Below the pieces are notes generated by a model. The model had not been told where the DNA came from and searched no databases. It saw only the letters and a list, made by a program, of their open reading frames with translations. A DNA stretch of 64,000 bases from Forficula auricularia (taxonomy: Eukaryota; Arthropoda; Insecta; Dermaptera; Forficulidae): contig JALMQS010000852.1 of the NCBI GenBank assembly GCA_024734495.1, positions 620,001 to 684,000 on the forward strand, in the 5' to 3' direction. Both the position numbers and the translations under genes were made by a program. Shown piece by piece: positions 1 through 10,291 of the stretch (its first letter is position 1; every line of letters starts with the position of its first letter).

Positions 1-790
1 AATGGGAATACTATCGATAGTGTTTTTGATATAGGCTTGTGGCATGTTATTCCATTCCTCCAAAACCGTATCTTTCAGGTCAGTGATATTGGTTGGTAGG
101 GAAGTTCGACTCCGAATACGTTTTTTTAAGTTGTCCCATATGTGTTCGATAGGGTTGAGGTCTGGACTGCGCGCCGGCAATGGTAATCTTCTAATGCCGA
201 CTGTATCCAGGTACTCAGTAACAAATCTGTAGGCGGGCGTTATCTTGCATAAGAAGAAAATCTTCTCCAATAAATGGCGCAAACGGGATAACATGTGGTT
301 CCAGGATAGCTTCCAAGTACCTTAGCGCATTGATTGCACCTCTTCCTAAAATCACTAAATCCGCTCGGGCTTCATAAGAAATGATACCCCACAGCATAAT
401 GGACCCACCTTGAAAACCAACCGTTTCCATTATGGTACATGGTGAAAACCTTTCGTTCGGACGTCGTTACACTCGGTGACGACCATCTGGACCAATTAAT
501 GATATTCTGGTTTCATCCGAGAAGAGAACATTACTCCATTGATGCATTGTCCAAACGGCATGTTCGCGTGCGAAACGAATCCTTTCTCTTCTGTGTTGAG
601 GGAGAAGTTATGGGGTTCCGACAGCTCTGAAAGCTTTTAAATTTCTTTCTGCCAGTCTTCTAACTGTTCTTAAGCTCATTGTTACATTTCTTACTTCTTT
701 TAATTGTCTACGTATCTCAGAAGCTGATATTAAGCGATTTATTAAAATGTTGCTCACCATAAAACGATCATCCCTAGCTGTAGTGCACCT
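1..790 (-). pseudogene. Tc1-like transposase remnant, minus strand
   Basis: Read on the minus strand, this is a degraded Tc1/mariner-superfamily transposase. The piece at 430-215 keeps GGSIMLWGIISYEA and the catalytic-domain block GEDFLLMQDNAR. The C-terminal part near 120-1 matches the end of the + strand copy that follows, with an IDSIPN-type ending. The N-terminal part up to about 790 survives only as short frames. Several stops and shifts interrupt it, so it is not expected to be active. The element runs off the left edge of the window. It abuts another Tc1 end in the opposite orientation at about 790, so the two remnants lie back to back. Confidence 0.75.
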
Positions 791-795
791 TTTTC

Positions 796-1583
796 GGCCC
801 TAACCCTATCGAACACATATGAGACAACTTAAAAAGACTTATTCGGAGTCGAAAATTCCCACCCACCACTATCCCTGAACTGAAAGTTGCGGTTTTGGAG
901 AAGTGGAATAACATAACACAAGCCTATATCAAAAACATTATCGATAGTATTCCCAATCGCTTACAGGAGGTCATTAAAGCCAGAAGAGGCTAACACATGC
1001 TATTAAAATGTTAATTTCAATAAATAAATTTGAAAAATTAAGTGCGGATGTAAAAATGGCTTTCATGCAAAAATGACATTTTTTTAATTTCATTTTTTTT
1101 TTAAATAAAAATAAATATTCTTGTTTAAATTATGATTTTTTTAATCTTTTATGATCCTAGAAATTGAATGTGTAGCGGCCCGCTCTGGCTTATGGCGACG
1201 AGCCTTGAGACACGGCCGCTAGATGACTCAGTCGGATCGTTGCGTCGCTTCTGCATGACTGAAATATTATCAGCCATGCTATAATTGAAGCGACTCGATT
1301 TCGACTGGGCAATCGAATCGGATTCGAATGGATTCGGATCTGGGGGGTCCAAACGCCAGCCAGCAGCCCCTCCCCTGCACACACCCTGGAGGACACCAAC
1401 CTACAACCTGCACACGCAAGATTGTTAGGACCCCATCGACTTGATGGGGGGCGCGGCACAAAGCGCCACACAGCACTCACCTCAAGAGAGTGAGAGAATG
1501 TAATAAATAAATTAAGTGAACATTTGTTTAATTGTAAAATATTTAATAAAACTTAGTTGGGCAGTTAATTGTGCCGCTGAGTG
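796..1583 (+). mobile_element. Tc1-like element, 3' part with terminal repeat
   Basis: The + strand encodes the last ~60 residues of a Tc1-like transposase: it starts PNPIEHIWDNLKR, ends NRLQEVIKARRG, then a stop near 990. The 3' non-coding part ends in CCGCTGAGTG followed by the TA target at 1584-1585. The same terminal repeat, inverted, starts the related copy at 12527, which supports the right end. A 324-bp GC-rich insertion (1172-1495) interrupts the 3' part. No left terminal repeat is seen, so only the 3' half is present. Confidence 0.75.
1172..1495 (-). mobile_element. GC-rich 324-bp insertion with 6-bp target duplication
   Basis: This GC-rich block interrupts the Tc1-like 3' end. It is flanked by GAATGT at 1166-1171 and 1496-1501. 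The uninterrupted site survives as acattc in the related Tc1 copy at 12605-12610. The minus strand is open for most of its length in two overlapping frames, one containing MADNISVMQKRRNDP, but neither product is recognised. No terminal inverted repeat or poly(A) tail is visible. It could be a retroelement piece; the class is unknown. Confidence 0.6.
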
Positions 1584-1589
1584 TATTAT

Positions 1590-1984
1590 TTATTTATATA
1601 TTTATTTATTTATTTTAACAAAGTATACAAACATAGGACCTTTGGTCCCACCTAGTGTTTATACATAATTTAGTAACAATATTTTACAAATTTGGCAAAA
1701 GAGTTCACCAATACACAAATTTTATAGGGGAAGAAGAGAGAAAAAAAGTAGAGAAAGATTAGAAGACATAAAGGAAATAAGAGTAAGGAGTATCAGTTAT
1801 TGGGATCCATAAAGAACGAAGATTATTATTATTATTATTATTATTATATTACATATTATGTGGCCAGCTACTCAAAAGTATCTTTACAACTTTTGTCACT
1901 GATTATAATAAGTCATTTTGTAATTTAGGAAAATAAACACGTATAAGTTGTAAATTTCAAGTTTATATATTTTTATGTTGTGAT
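1590..1984. other. Gene A intron 7 sequence with (ATT)n
   Basis: A T-rich start (TTTATT-type repeats at 1585-1616) leads into a probable retroelement tail and a simple ATT repeat at about 1821-1848. Sequence near 1858-1885 (GCTACTCAAAAGTATCTT) recurs at about 18010 in intron 7 of gene B, so part of this is ancestral intron shared by both genes. No coding potential seen. Confidence 0.5.
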
Positions 1985-2165
1985 AGACGAACAGAAAAAC
2001 AATGAAATTTTGGGAACGTGGTGTTGGTTTCTAGTGAAACATTGTTAAAATTAAATTAGGTTTGAGTTGGTGGTGTTTCACAAGGAGAAAAAAATTAAAA
2101 TACAAAGATTTTTTAAGTTTACTCTATATATTTCGAGCTCTTAACTCATCGTCAGGAGAACATTG
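1985..2165 (-). mobile_element. Penelope-like terminal fragment with hammerhead-like motif
   Basis: On the minus strand, CTGACGA, a short GAG/CTC stem and GAAA followed by TATATA are read from 2155 to 2125. The flanks contain GAAACATT- and TTTCAC-type sequence like that around the intact Penelope-like 3' end at 40.3-41.1 kb. It is interpreted as a decayed terminal repeat of that family. No protein-coding part is attached. Confidence 0.45.
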
Positions 2166-2865
2166 ACTGAAGATAAAATAAAATGATGAACAGAATTTAT
2201 TTAATATGATGGACAGTTATTTGTGAGTTAGTGTAGTTATGAATGAATTATCAGATAATGGAATGGTCTCAAAGTGGGAAAGCCGAATAAACAGGTGAAG
2301 CGAACAAGCCCTAAGCTGGGAATAAAGAAAGGGTATTTATACTTGGAAGGTGCCGAAATTATGTATGTACTGTAAAGGGAGCAGTAAACAATACAATGTG
2401 ATGTGCAGGTGCTAGCGAAAAATTTTATTTTTTAAAATTCAAATTAAATATCATTGATTAAAATATCAATTATTGGTGAAAATTTAATATCTGTTTGATT
2501 GTTTAAAATATTTTGATTGAGGTGTATGGCTTTTTTAATTTCAGATGATTATAACATGTCTAATTTCACACAAGCAATGTATGGACACTAATAGGAACCC
2601 CGTTTTACTTTTGAACGGAACCCTAAAAATAATGCTTGAAAAATATTTTTCTACACATTTTAAAAATAAGAAAAAAAATCAAACAATTAAAAATTTCTAG
2701 TGAATTCAGAACTTGGGTTCATCGAATTACTACAATTTTGAATATGTCAGTTGGAGGCAAAGTCCTCTCTCTAAACCTCCTCAGATTAAATCTTACTCTG
2801 CTTTGAATATAAGAGCTGAAAAAGCCGACAGTAGTAGACAATTTTTTAAATTATATGTCAGAAGG

Positions 2866-2937
2866 GTTATGTTCACCCTCTCGTATATCGAACCTGAGTA
2901 CTAAAAAGAGCCAATTGGCTACCCTTGCTTTTCATTG
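2866..2937 (-). repeat. tRNA-like SINE remnant in gene A intron 7
   Basis: The minus strand has GTAGCCAATTGG (A-box-like) and GGTTCGATATACG (B-box-like), followed by a TGACATATAATT tail. The same element lies at 19027-19125 in the matching intron of gene B, so it was present before the A/B duplication. This copy has lost about 11 bases (GCAATCCGGGC in + orientation) between the boxes. Confidence 0.55.
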
Positions 2938-2955
2938 CTGCTTGTGAGACTCTTA

Positions 2956-3045
2956 GGGCCGGTTGTATGTCGCAAAGTAAATGCTTTTTACCATCTACCC
3001 TTGGTTAGTGGTAAAAAGCATTTACTTTGCGCATACAACTGGCCC
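2956..3045. mobile_element. 90-bp foldback MITE, Harbinger-type target
   Basis: A near-perfect hairpin. GGGCCGGTTGTATG at the left end matches the reverse complement of the right end, and AAAGTAAATGCTTTTTACCA matches the inner arm. It is flanked by TTA at 2953-2955 and 3046-3048. Gene B at about 19140 has the same intron sequence without it. A 3-bp TTA target duplication fits the PIF/Harbinger superfamily. It lies 23 bases upstream of the exon 8 acceptor. A single related end occurs at about 60907. Confidence 0.75.
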
Positions 3046-3068
3046 TTAGAATAAGATTTTTGTTTCAG

Positions 3069-4441
3069 ATCTGTTCCGATTACTATTTCCTAAAAGGTGT
3101 ATTCGATAGCGTGCAATACCATATAAATGCTCTCAAGCCTGAAATTAAAACATATTTTCTGTTCTTTTCATTTGAGGGTTCATTAGGATTGCTGAAAATC
3201 TTATTTAATGCCCAGAATCTAAAAGGTATGTACAAAACAAATATAAAATTGAAAGGAAATTAATGAATGGTGAATTGGCGAATGGTTTGAACTACAAAGC
3301 TGAAAGTTGGAGTAAAAATGATTCTTATTGAAATAAACTTGTGTGTGTATAATAACAAAAAAGCCGCTTTTGTGGGTATAATAACAAAAAAAAGCCAAGT
3401 GCAAGTTGAATTCCCATGAGAATCAGTACCTGATATATATTATTATTTGAATGACCCGTCGTTTCGGGAAGTCAACATTATACTCGCCTTGATAATGGCA
3501 AGCTTCAGAAAAAATTTTGTATCTTCCAAAATACTTGAGAAATCAAATTCATTCTTGTTTCTATAATAGTTCATAAGAAGAGAACGAACTAAATATTTCC
3601 AAAAAATTTCAGAATTTTAATTTAAGTACTTGAGTAAAATTGGGCTGTTACAAAAATCATGTCATTTTAAAGTCGAATAAATTAATTTAGAAAAAATCTA
3701 ATTCTACCTAAAAGTATCTCTTTAGGGATTAACTCATACCCCATGATAAAAAAATATTTCTTATTTTGGACCCGACAAAAAATTTGACTCATTTGAATTA
3801 TTTGATTAAAATTTTAATACGATTATGAATTCAGACAAAATAAATACATATAAGGTGTAAATTTAAAGTTTGTTTGTATTTAGAAAACATAAATTATCGA
3901 TATAAGTACTAGAATTGAAATTGTTCCGAAATAGGGGTGGGTCTCACATAATTAATTTATATTTTATTTAATTTTAATATACTAGGGAGCAGGTGCATGG
4001 ATATTAAAGTCACGTGAATTTATTTTACATCTATATCTATTATTTTTCAGGAGTATGCCATGCTGATGATCTATCCTATGTATTTGCATTACGGATTTTT
4101 AATTTAAATTATGCCAAGAACACACCAGAGGAAAATATAGTTTATCAAATGACAAAAAGAATTACAAATTTCGCAAAAACTAGGCAAGTTAATTATTTAT
4201 TTTATTGCTATACCTATAGTTCATTTATATTTATTCGTATTTGTTTCTTAGTAATCCGAATTGTGAAGATTTGGAAGTTTTAAAGGCCGCTTGGTTTCCA
4301 GCAACGAAAAATAATTTCTATTATCTTGATCTGAATTTAAATCCACAAATGAAGATGAATCTTTTTCAAGAACGCATGAATTTTTGGAATAATATTAATC
4401 AAATGCTTGGCCTTAAATTTCCTCAATTATGGAAAATGTAA
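3069..4441 (+). CDS. Carboxylesterase gene A, last three exons (partial)
   Basis: This is the C-terminal part of a type-B carboxylesterase (alpha/beta hydrolase; hydrolyses carboxylic esters). Exons read at 3069-3225, 4051-4183 and 4252-4441; they match exons 8-10 of gene B almost base for base and join in frame. The middle exon holds the catalytic histidine in GVCHADDLSYVF. The last intron has a GC donor (ACTAG/GCAAGT) and AG acceptor. The stop is TAA at 4439-4441, with AATAAA at 4455-4460. Exons 1-7 are not in the window; the leftward intron is filled with Tc1 and other elements. Differences from gene B are few (Cys for Tyr near the start of exon 8, Asn for Asp at the start of exon 10), so the duplication is recent. 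No stop codons break the visible part. Whether the whole gene is intact cannot be seen. Confidence 0.85.
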
Positions 4442-4554
4442 ATTTATAGCTATAAATAAATATATTATGTTAAGGAAAGATGTATGGCTAAAAATCTTAA
4501 TATACTATATGTAAATATTTGTATTTCTAAATTTGTACTTCTAAAAGCGATCAA

Positions 4555-5050
4555 AGTCCATTTCAAATTTAAAATTTATATTTCAAGGTCCAAATGAAAA
4601 GTCCTAATAATATTTTTACACAATTTCTAATAAATGATAAATTAGATATTAAAAATGTTCAATAATTTCAAAATGGCCGCAATGTCAATTTTTCAATCCT
4701 TTATATCTCAATAAATATAATTTATATATATAATTAGGCCATTTTATTAAAATGTTAGGGCTTTTATTGTGAAAAAATGACGCCTTATTTTTAAAAATCG
4801 GTTGACAAACATCCAATTTATAGTATTTTATGTTATGGTTAGTCATTCTTAAGTGAATGATATGGATTTAGACTGCACATTGAAATCAATTTCCCGCCAA
4901 TACTTGATTATTTTTAAACCGATTTAAAAAACCAAGGTGTCGTTTAGCCTTACTTATATTTACGTATCATTGGAGAAATACACTTTACCTTATAAGTTGA
5001 TTTGAAATTAATTTAAGCGCTAGTTTATTTTTAATTTGGATGATGGATGG
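4555..5050. repeat. Gene A 3' flank, duplicated downstream of gene B
   Basis: Starting at a phrase such as AAGCGATCAAAGTCCA, this flank is recognisably the same as about 20650-21650 downstream of gene B, with indels. Gene B has extra sequence before the shared part and a hAT element (21652-23036) inside it; the empty target CTTATAAG is at 4989-4996 here. No gene seen. Confidence 0.7.
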
Positions 5051-5600
5051 AGCTTTAGGGACTTAGGGCAATATCGAAACCAACAATTAATTTAAAAATT
5101 TGCAACGTTTCTTTTCTTTAATGACACTTTTTCAAGCACTTAAATTTATTTTTCACGTTTGATCTATTAAATACATTTTCTGCTCAATTATTATTATACT
5201 AAAAAAATTCAGTGATCTGTCGTTTCCTTACAGATCTTGAATTTAATGGAAGCGAATCATATAATAGGTATAAAAGATAAAAAAAATTAAATTTTGACAT
5301 CTTAGAGTCTTAATTTAATAATTTTTATCCGAAGTGAGGTAAATTTTTCAAATAATAGCATCTTTTTGTTTTAATTAAAAACATCCTTAAAAGGGTATAA
5401 CATTTTAGCAAATTCAACGTGATTTGATACTGAAATATATAGGATTAGAAGTTGATATCACTTTAATTTTGTAAGAATCACGAAAAATGTATAATAATCA
5501 TATTAGTCTCTGAGGCAGGTCTATAAAGGTTACCATGGTTGCCATACTTATTTTTTTCATTTTATATTAATTGTATTGTTTAATGTAATGATAACAAATT
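5051..5600. other. Unassigned A+T-rich spacer
   Basis: Low-complexity A+T-rich sequence with no open frame of interest and no repeat that I can match elsewhere in the window. Confidence 0.4.
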
Positions 5601-5603
5601 GAG

Positions 5604-5870
5604 TTTTTCTAGTTGTGACACTTGTGTACTAACTTTCCCAATCAATCTGCTTAGGAATATATGAGAGAAGAATATTCATGTTTGTTGGTAGAGGTATATT
5701 ATCTTGAATTTTTATATAAAATTTATTTATTTTTACACTATTGTTTTTGCACTGTAGGAAGATATGATTAACATCCCCTATGGATGTTTGATCACACTCA
5801 CAATAAGGGTTATCTCTAAGACCGAATTTGTGAAGGTATTCAGGTGTTAGTGAAAATGCCATGAAGTTAA
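5604..5870 (-). pseudogene. Non-LTR retrotransposon C-terminal fragment
   Basis: The minus strand encodes about 77 residues with a Cys/His pattern: NPYCECDQ, then VNHIFLQC. This C-x-C ... H-x4-C arrangement is typical of the tail of I/Jockey-type reverse transcriptase ORFs. The frame begins at a Met but is clearly a 5'-truncated remnant. A short Helitron sits immediately upstream on the same strand (5879-6189). Confidence 0.55.
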
Positions 5871-5878
5871 ATAGCCTA

Positions 5879-6189
5879 CTAGCTGACGACCGGGCCTTCG
5901 GTCCGGCGTCACCTAGCCCCTGGCGGGGAGCGTCTCGTTCATACCAATTTTATAATTGATATTTAAAATGATACTGTAAGTATTGAAAGAATGTGGTTAA
6001 TGAAATTGATTCAACAATAAGGAACAATAAGGAAAGATTTATTTAACACATTGGCTAAGCACGGTCACTATCTGCCCAATCAGAATCGTTCTAATAATTT
6101 AACGCTTTGTCATTGGCTATGCACTGGCCAATCAGATCGTTTGGATCATACAAACATATATACATACATACTTTTCCATTTTATATAGA
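5879..6189 (-). mobile_element. Short non-autonomous Helitron (311 bp)
   Basis: On the minus strand it starts TCTATATAAAATGG, preceded by A, and ends in CAGCTAG followed by T. A hairpin (CCGGACCGAAGGCCCGG) lies just inside the end. TC start, subterminal hairpin, CTAG end and insertion between A and T are the Helitron hallmarks. It has no coding capacity. A GATA simple repeat follows at 6183-6202. Confidence 0.7.
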
Positions 6190-6204
6190 TAGATAGATAG
6201 ATAC

Positions 6205-7088
6205 CAGTGGTTCTTAACCTTTTATTAGCTGCGGCCCCCTTAAAATCTGAAAGTATATTCGCGGCCCCCTTAAAATCCTAAAATATTTTCGCGGCCAGTA
6301 CCCTCTCTCCCCCGCTCCCACCAATAGGTAACATACTTGTAATTACTCGTACAAAAAAACTCTCAACTGTAACAATAATTCATAAATAAATCAAAAAGCA
6401 TAATATTTATATATCGGTATACATATTTTTAAACGTTGAGGGCGCACCAACTTAAAGCTATATGCATGCAAGAGACTATTCGGAGTCGATTACGTTGCTT
6501 CGTTTTAATATTGACCATTGTGGAAAATCCCTTTTCGCACAGATATGTGGAAGCAAAAGGTAATAATGTAATGTATGGCGATGGTGAACAAGTGTGGATA
6601 TTCCTTCCAAATATGCATCCAAAATTGTACCAAACTTGTTTTCTTGTTAAGTGAATTCAAACTTAAATCCTTTATCAATTCAATCAGAGTTTCATCGTGA
6701 GAGTTGGTGATAAATTGCTATTATCCCAATTATTATAGGGATCTCGAATCCATAATTTTTCAATTAATTTTTAGAGATGACATTGAATTAAATAATTTGT
6801 ATGTTCTTTATCAAATTCACAATTATCTGTAATCATTTGAGGATAATTTGGAAACATTTCGAAAACACTTGATTCTATTCTTCGAATTCATGTACGAAGT
6901 TTCATTTTCACCGCCTCTATTTTATCTCGCATGGAAATCATGTTGGGTTGATTTTCTTGCATAGATAAATTTACTTATGCGCTCAACGTTTTCATTTAGT
7001 TTAACCATGTTTAAGAATATTGAAATGTCATTAAATTCATCTGCGTCCCCCTACATATTTTCCGCGGCCCCCCTGTTAAGAATCGCTG
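6205..7088. mobile_element. Non-autonomous hAT element (~880 bp)
   Basis: The left end CAGTGGTTCTTAACC mirrors the right end (reverse complement CAGCGATTCTTAAC). The ends are rich in GCGGCCCCC. These terminal sequences are characteristic of hAT elements. No 8-bp target duplication is clear, perhaps because a GATA repeat abuts the left end. An open stretch at 6436-6654 shows no recognisable transposase. The right part is duplicated at 11385-11550. Confidence 0.6.
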
Positions 7089-7518
7089 GCCTATACTACA
7101 CTCTCCTGATTCATAGGAACAGTTGGTGGAGGTTTCACCAAGCCCAGGAAATAATTTAATATATTTTAAATTATATTTTCTATTCACGTCTCATTATCAC
7201 ATGGATAATAATAATGATAAAAATAATTTTAGGTTGAGCTGATAAAAATATTATGAGAAAGTCACTTATAATACAAATAATTAATCAGTATTACGTCGAT
7301 TCAAGTGTAGGTTTGTTGTTAAATATTGAAGAAAAATATTTCATAAAAGTAAAAGAAGATGGCATTTCGTCTTATAGTAAATACACTTGCCAATATCCTA
7401 ATTCGAAGTAAGTAGACAGACAATGCTTTCTGCTTTTGCTTAATGGTTTCAATCCATACCCTTTTCGAATCTAGGATTATTTTTAATAATATATAATGAT
7501 AATTTTCAAAATAAACTG
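7089..7518. repeat. Spacer duplicated at 11555-11960
   Basis: Sequence such as AAATACACTTGCCAATATCC (about 7379) recurs at about 11920, and the matching flanks extend from the hAT right half through this spacer. With the exon-1 blocks, this shows that a unit of spacer plus 5' region was tandemly duplicated. No gene seen. Confidence 0.65.
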
Positions 7519-7560
7519 ATGTGGCCATCCACATGACTTTACCATACACCTGGCCAATCT
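7519..7560 (-). mobile_element. 3' end of the ACTTTACC Helentron-like family
   Basis: CTGATGTGGCCATCCACATG followed by ACTTTACCATACA is the reverse complement of the 3' end seen complete at 25200-25257. Only the terminal part is present. Confidence 0.55.
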
Positions 7561-7649
7561 CTTATATTATATTTAAGGAGGTTCTTGTTAAATAAATCAA
7601 CTGGTGTGTTCATCACACGACTTTCACATTTTCATTTATTTGAAATCAT

Positions 7650-7722
7650 TGCGACACTCCTAATTTACACCCCTTCCTTTATTTAATAAAGGAAGGGGGT
7701 ATAAAGAAGGAGTGTTGCGGCG
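7650..7722. mobile_element. 73-bp hairpin MITE
   Basis: GCGACACTCCTAATTTACAC is followed by its imperfect inverted copy ending AGGAGTGTTGCG, joined by AAGGAAGGGG stems. A lone matching end occurs near 18970-19003 in gene B intron 7. Confidence 0.55.
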
Positions 7723-7736
7723 CGGCATAGTAATAA

Positions 7737-7924
7737 CCGAGGGGTGATCCGCGATTTGAAGTAGGTGTACACCTCTTTGGAAGTATTTTGGAAGTACTTG
7801 GAAATATTTGAAAGTACTTGGAAATATTTGGAATTACTTGGAAATATTTGGAATTAATTGGAAATATTTGGAAGTACAAGTGGAAGTAGGTGTACAGCAT
7901 ATTAGGTCGCGGTTCAACCCTCGC
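7737..7924. mobile_element. MITE with CCGAGG ends and internal 20-bp repeats, copy 1
   Basis: The ends are inverted: CCGAGGGGTGATCCGCGA at the left, TCGCGGTTCAACCCTCGC at the right. TAATAA flanks it at 7731-7736 and 7925-7930. The inside is a minisatellite of TTGGAAATATTTGGAAGTAC-like units. Other copies lie at 26151-26306 (flanked by TAACAA on both sides) and 48307-48472. This copy sits inside a Helentron-like fragment (7925-8138 on the right). The superfamily is not recognised. Confidence 0.7.
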
Positions 7925-8138
7925 TAATAACAGACTAACAGACATTTTTACAAAACAGTTATTAGGTATCTCCAAAAATTTAATTTTTTCGATGTTCACT
8001 TATTAGGGCTTTTTTGTAGACCGAAATGCCATGATTTGGTCCGATTTCTTTTATCAAAATAGTTTCAGCCGTTTTTGATATATTTAGGAAAAATCATACA
8101 CTATTACAATACTTGACCCTACCCTGTATGTTAAAGTA
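7925..8138 (-). mobile_element. Helentron-like (ACTTTACC family) 5' fragment
   Basis: On the minus strand it runs from an ACTTTAACATACAGGG-like start at about 8137, through the TCAAGTATTGTAAT and GATATATC parts, to the GTCTGTTAGTCTGTTA stretch. This is the 5' half of the family seen complete at 36437-37140. Confidence 0.6.
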
Positions 8139-8920
8139 AAAACCATAGGATAACCCTCTGAAGAGAGAACATCTGATAGCCAGGTTTTTCTCAAAGCCTT
8201 TTCCCGTGCAAAAATTTAATTATACAAATGTAAATAAAAATTAGAAAAAAAACTTATTGTAAAATTAAAATTAAAAAAAACTATATTATATAAAAAATAA
8301 TCTACTGGGATCCATTTAAAATGGCCCTTTTCTTTTTTCATTGTATTAAATTTAAGATACCATATTTCTTTTGGATTGTTAGAAGTAACTTTGTAATAAA
8401 TTGTACTTATTTTTTTCTGGCTAATAAAACATCTTCTTAAAACTAAAAACTAAAAAAAGAGAGAACATCTAGCCAGGAGACTGATATCAGTTGAACTTTA
8501 CTGCAAGAGATAAATCTACTTTTTGGTTATTTACTCATTAAACTCGGTTAGACTCACATGTATTTAATACATAGGTACATTAGGTATATTCAAAAATTCT
8601 GAATTTAATTTATTATTATTCGGCTTTGAGTATTAATGACAATAAAAACAATAATGATGGTATTCCAAGTAGATACTAAACATTTGCATATACAAGAAAC
8701 AGATACATTTTTTGAAGTGATAAAAACAAAATTTCCAAATCCGCTAAACAAAATGAAGGTCATTCCAATATTAAAAATAATTTGAAAGAAATATTAATAA
8801 AATCAACCAATTCTCTAATGGATCTCCATCAGGAACTGAATATAATGCAGTAGAATTGTCGTTCAATCAGGAAGAAGAAATATGACCTCTAGGTAGAGAA
8901 TAAAATTTAAATTGAAAGTT
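8139..8920. other. Unassigned spacer
   Basis: A+T-rich with no supported gene. The phrase AGAGAACATCTGATAG (about 8163) and AGAGAGAACATCTAGCCAGG (about 8458) recur within it and near 29830, so some of it is dispersed repeat of unknown kind. Confidence 0.35.
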
Positions 8921-9470
8921 TTTTGCCGAGAGTAGCAGAATTTTTATATATTGAAGGAGGCAATAAAAGAGTGTGCCTTCTGCATGAATTATAAATTTTA
9001 TTTATTTATAAAGAGACTATAGTTTCTGAAGGAGACAATAAAAGAGTGTGCCTTCTGCTGGAATTATAAATTTTATTTATTTATAAAGAGACTATAGTTT
9101 CTGAAGGAGACAATAAAAGAGTGTGCCTTCTGCATGAATTATAAATTTTATTTATTTATAAAGAGACTATAGTTTCTGAAGGAGACAATAAAAGAGTGTG
9201 CCTTCTGCTGGAATTATAAATTTTATTTATTTATAAAGAGACTATAGTTTCTGAAGGAGACAATAAAAGAGTGTGCCTTCTGCATGAATTATAAATTTTA
9301 TTTATTTATAAAGAGACTATAGTTTTTGAAGGAGACAATAAAAGAGTATGTTTCTGCTGGAATTATAAATTTTATTTATTTATAAAGAGACTATAGTTTC
9401 TTTATAAATAAATAAAATTTATAATTCCAGCAGAAGGCACACTCTTTATTGTCTCCTTCAATATATAAAA
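8921..9470. repeat. 75-bp tandem array from a Penelope-type foldback element
   Basis: It begins with TTTTTTGCCGAGAGTAGCAG, the end of the foldback family intact at 58475-58784. Six units follow at a 75-bp period: GTGTGCC recurs at 8971, 9046, 9121, 9196 and 9271, and a diverged GTATG at 9346. Units alternate between CTGCATGAATT and CTGCTGGAATT, so the amplified unit was a 150-bp dimer. An inverted unit (9400-9460) closes the array. Confidence 0.8.
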
Positions 9471-10106
9471 TTTAAATAAGTAATACCTATACCATACATG
9501 TTATTATCTTATCTGAAAGATAGCTCCCTAAAAAATCCAGTTTTACTTATGCAAATATTTAATAGCTTCTCCAGATGATCTAACGCTAAATATTTAATAG
9601 CTTCTCCAGATGATCTAACGCTAGTGACTCCAGATATTGCTTCTTTTGTGATATGGTCTGTAGATATAGACCCTATGACTTCTGATCACTATCCTATTAT
9701 TCGTGTGATTAAATTAAAAACTAAATTTAAAAAAATAATAATTAATAACTTTAACTAAGTGGAATTAATTGCTTCAAGTATGTATGATATAGATAACGCG
9801 GATTTTGATTTGTATTAAAAATTAATTTCAGAAAATATAAACTCATTAAATCAAAACTGAAATTATGATTTAGTCAAAATAAATATTCTAGTATCGATTT
9901 GGTCCAAGGTCAAATCAGCCTACGTCCGACTTTTGCATTTTTGTTACCATTTTGTATCTATTAATAGGGACTTGCCTGATTTTTTTCAATTTTTTTTCTC
10001 AACGCCTTCTTGAGATATGAATTTATGAAAAATTAATACCAATTTTGTTTTAAATAAATATAACTTAATGAATTTAAGTGATATTTAAATAACCAAGGTA
10101 TGGTGT
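9471..10106. other. Unassigned spacer with a short direct repeat
   Basis: A phrase of about 40 bases beginning AAATATTTAATAGCTTCTCC occurs twice head to tail at 9554-9622. The following frame near 9620-9760 resembles an eroded endonuclease/reverse-transcriptase stretch (SDHYPIIRVI), suggesting a LINE remnant on the + strand, but it is too short to be sure. Confidence 0.35.
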
Positions 10107-10291
10107 CAAAAGGCATTTCTTTCTTTTGAAATGTACTTTCCAAAAAGAATATGTCGAAAATTCTAAATAAGATATATAACAGTTTTTTTTTTCAATTTTA
10201 AGCAAACAATATTTTTTTTTAAACATGTTTGTGTCCTTCGATTTTTCAAAAAAAAAATGCAATAAAAGCTACACTTATTCTAGATATTATA

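Noticed and set aside
6436..6654. 72-residue + strand frame as a gene
   Set aside because: It lies inside a non-autonomous hAT element and shows no recognisable domain.
7679..7999. 106-residue minus-strand frame with repeated Ser/Phe/Gln motifs
   Set aside because: It is the minisatellite of the CCGAGG MITE plus flanking element sequence.
8921..9470. CRISPR array
   Set aside because: The 75-bp units are contiguous without unique spacers, in a eukaryotic transposon setting.
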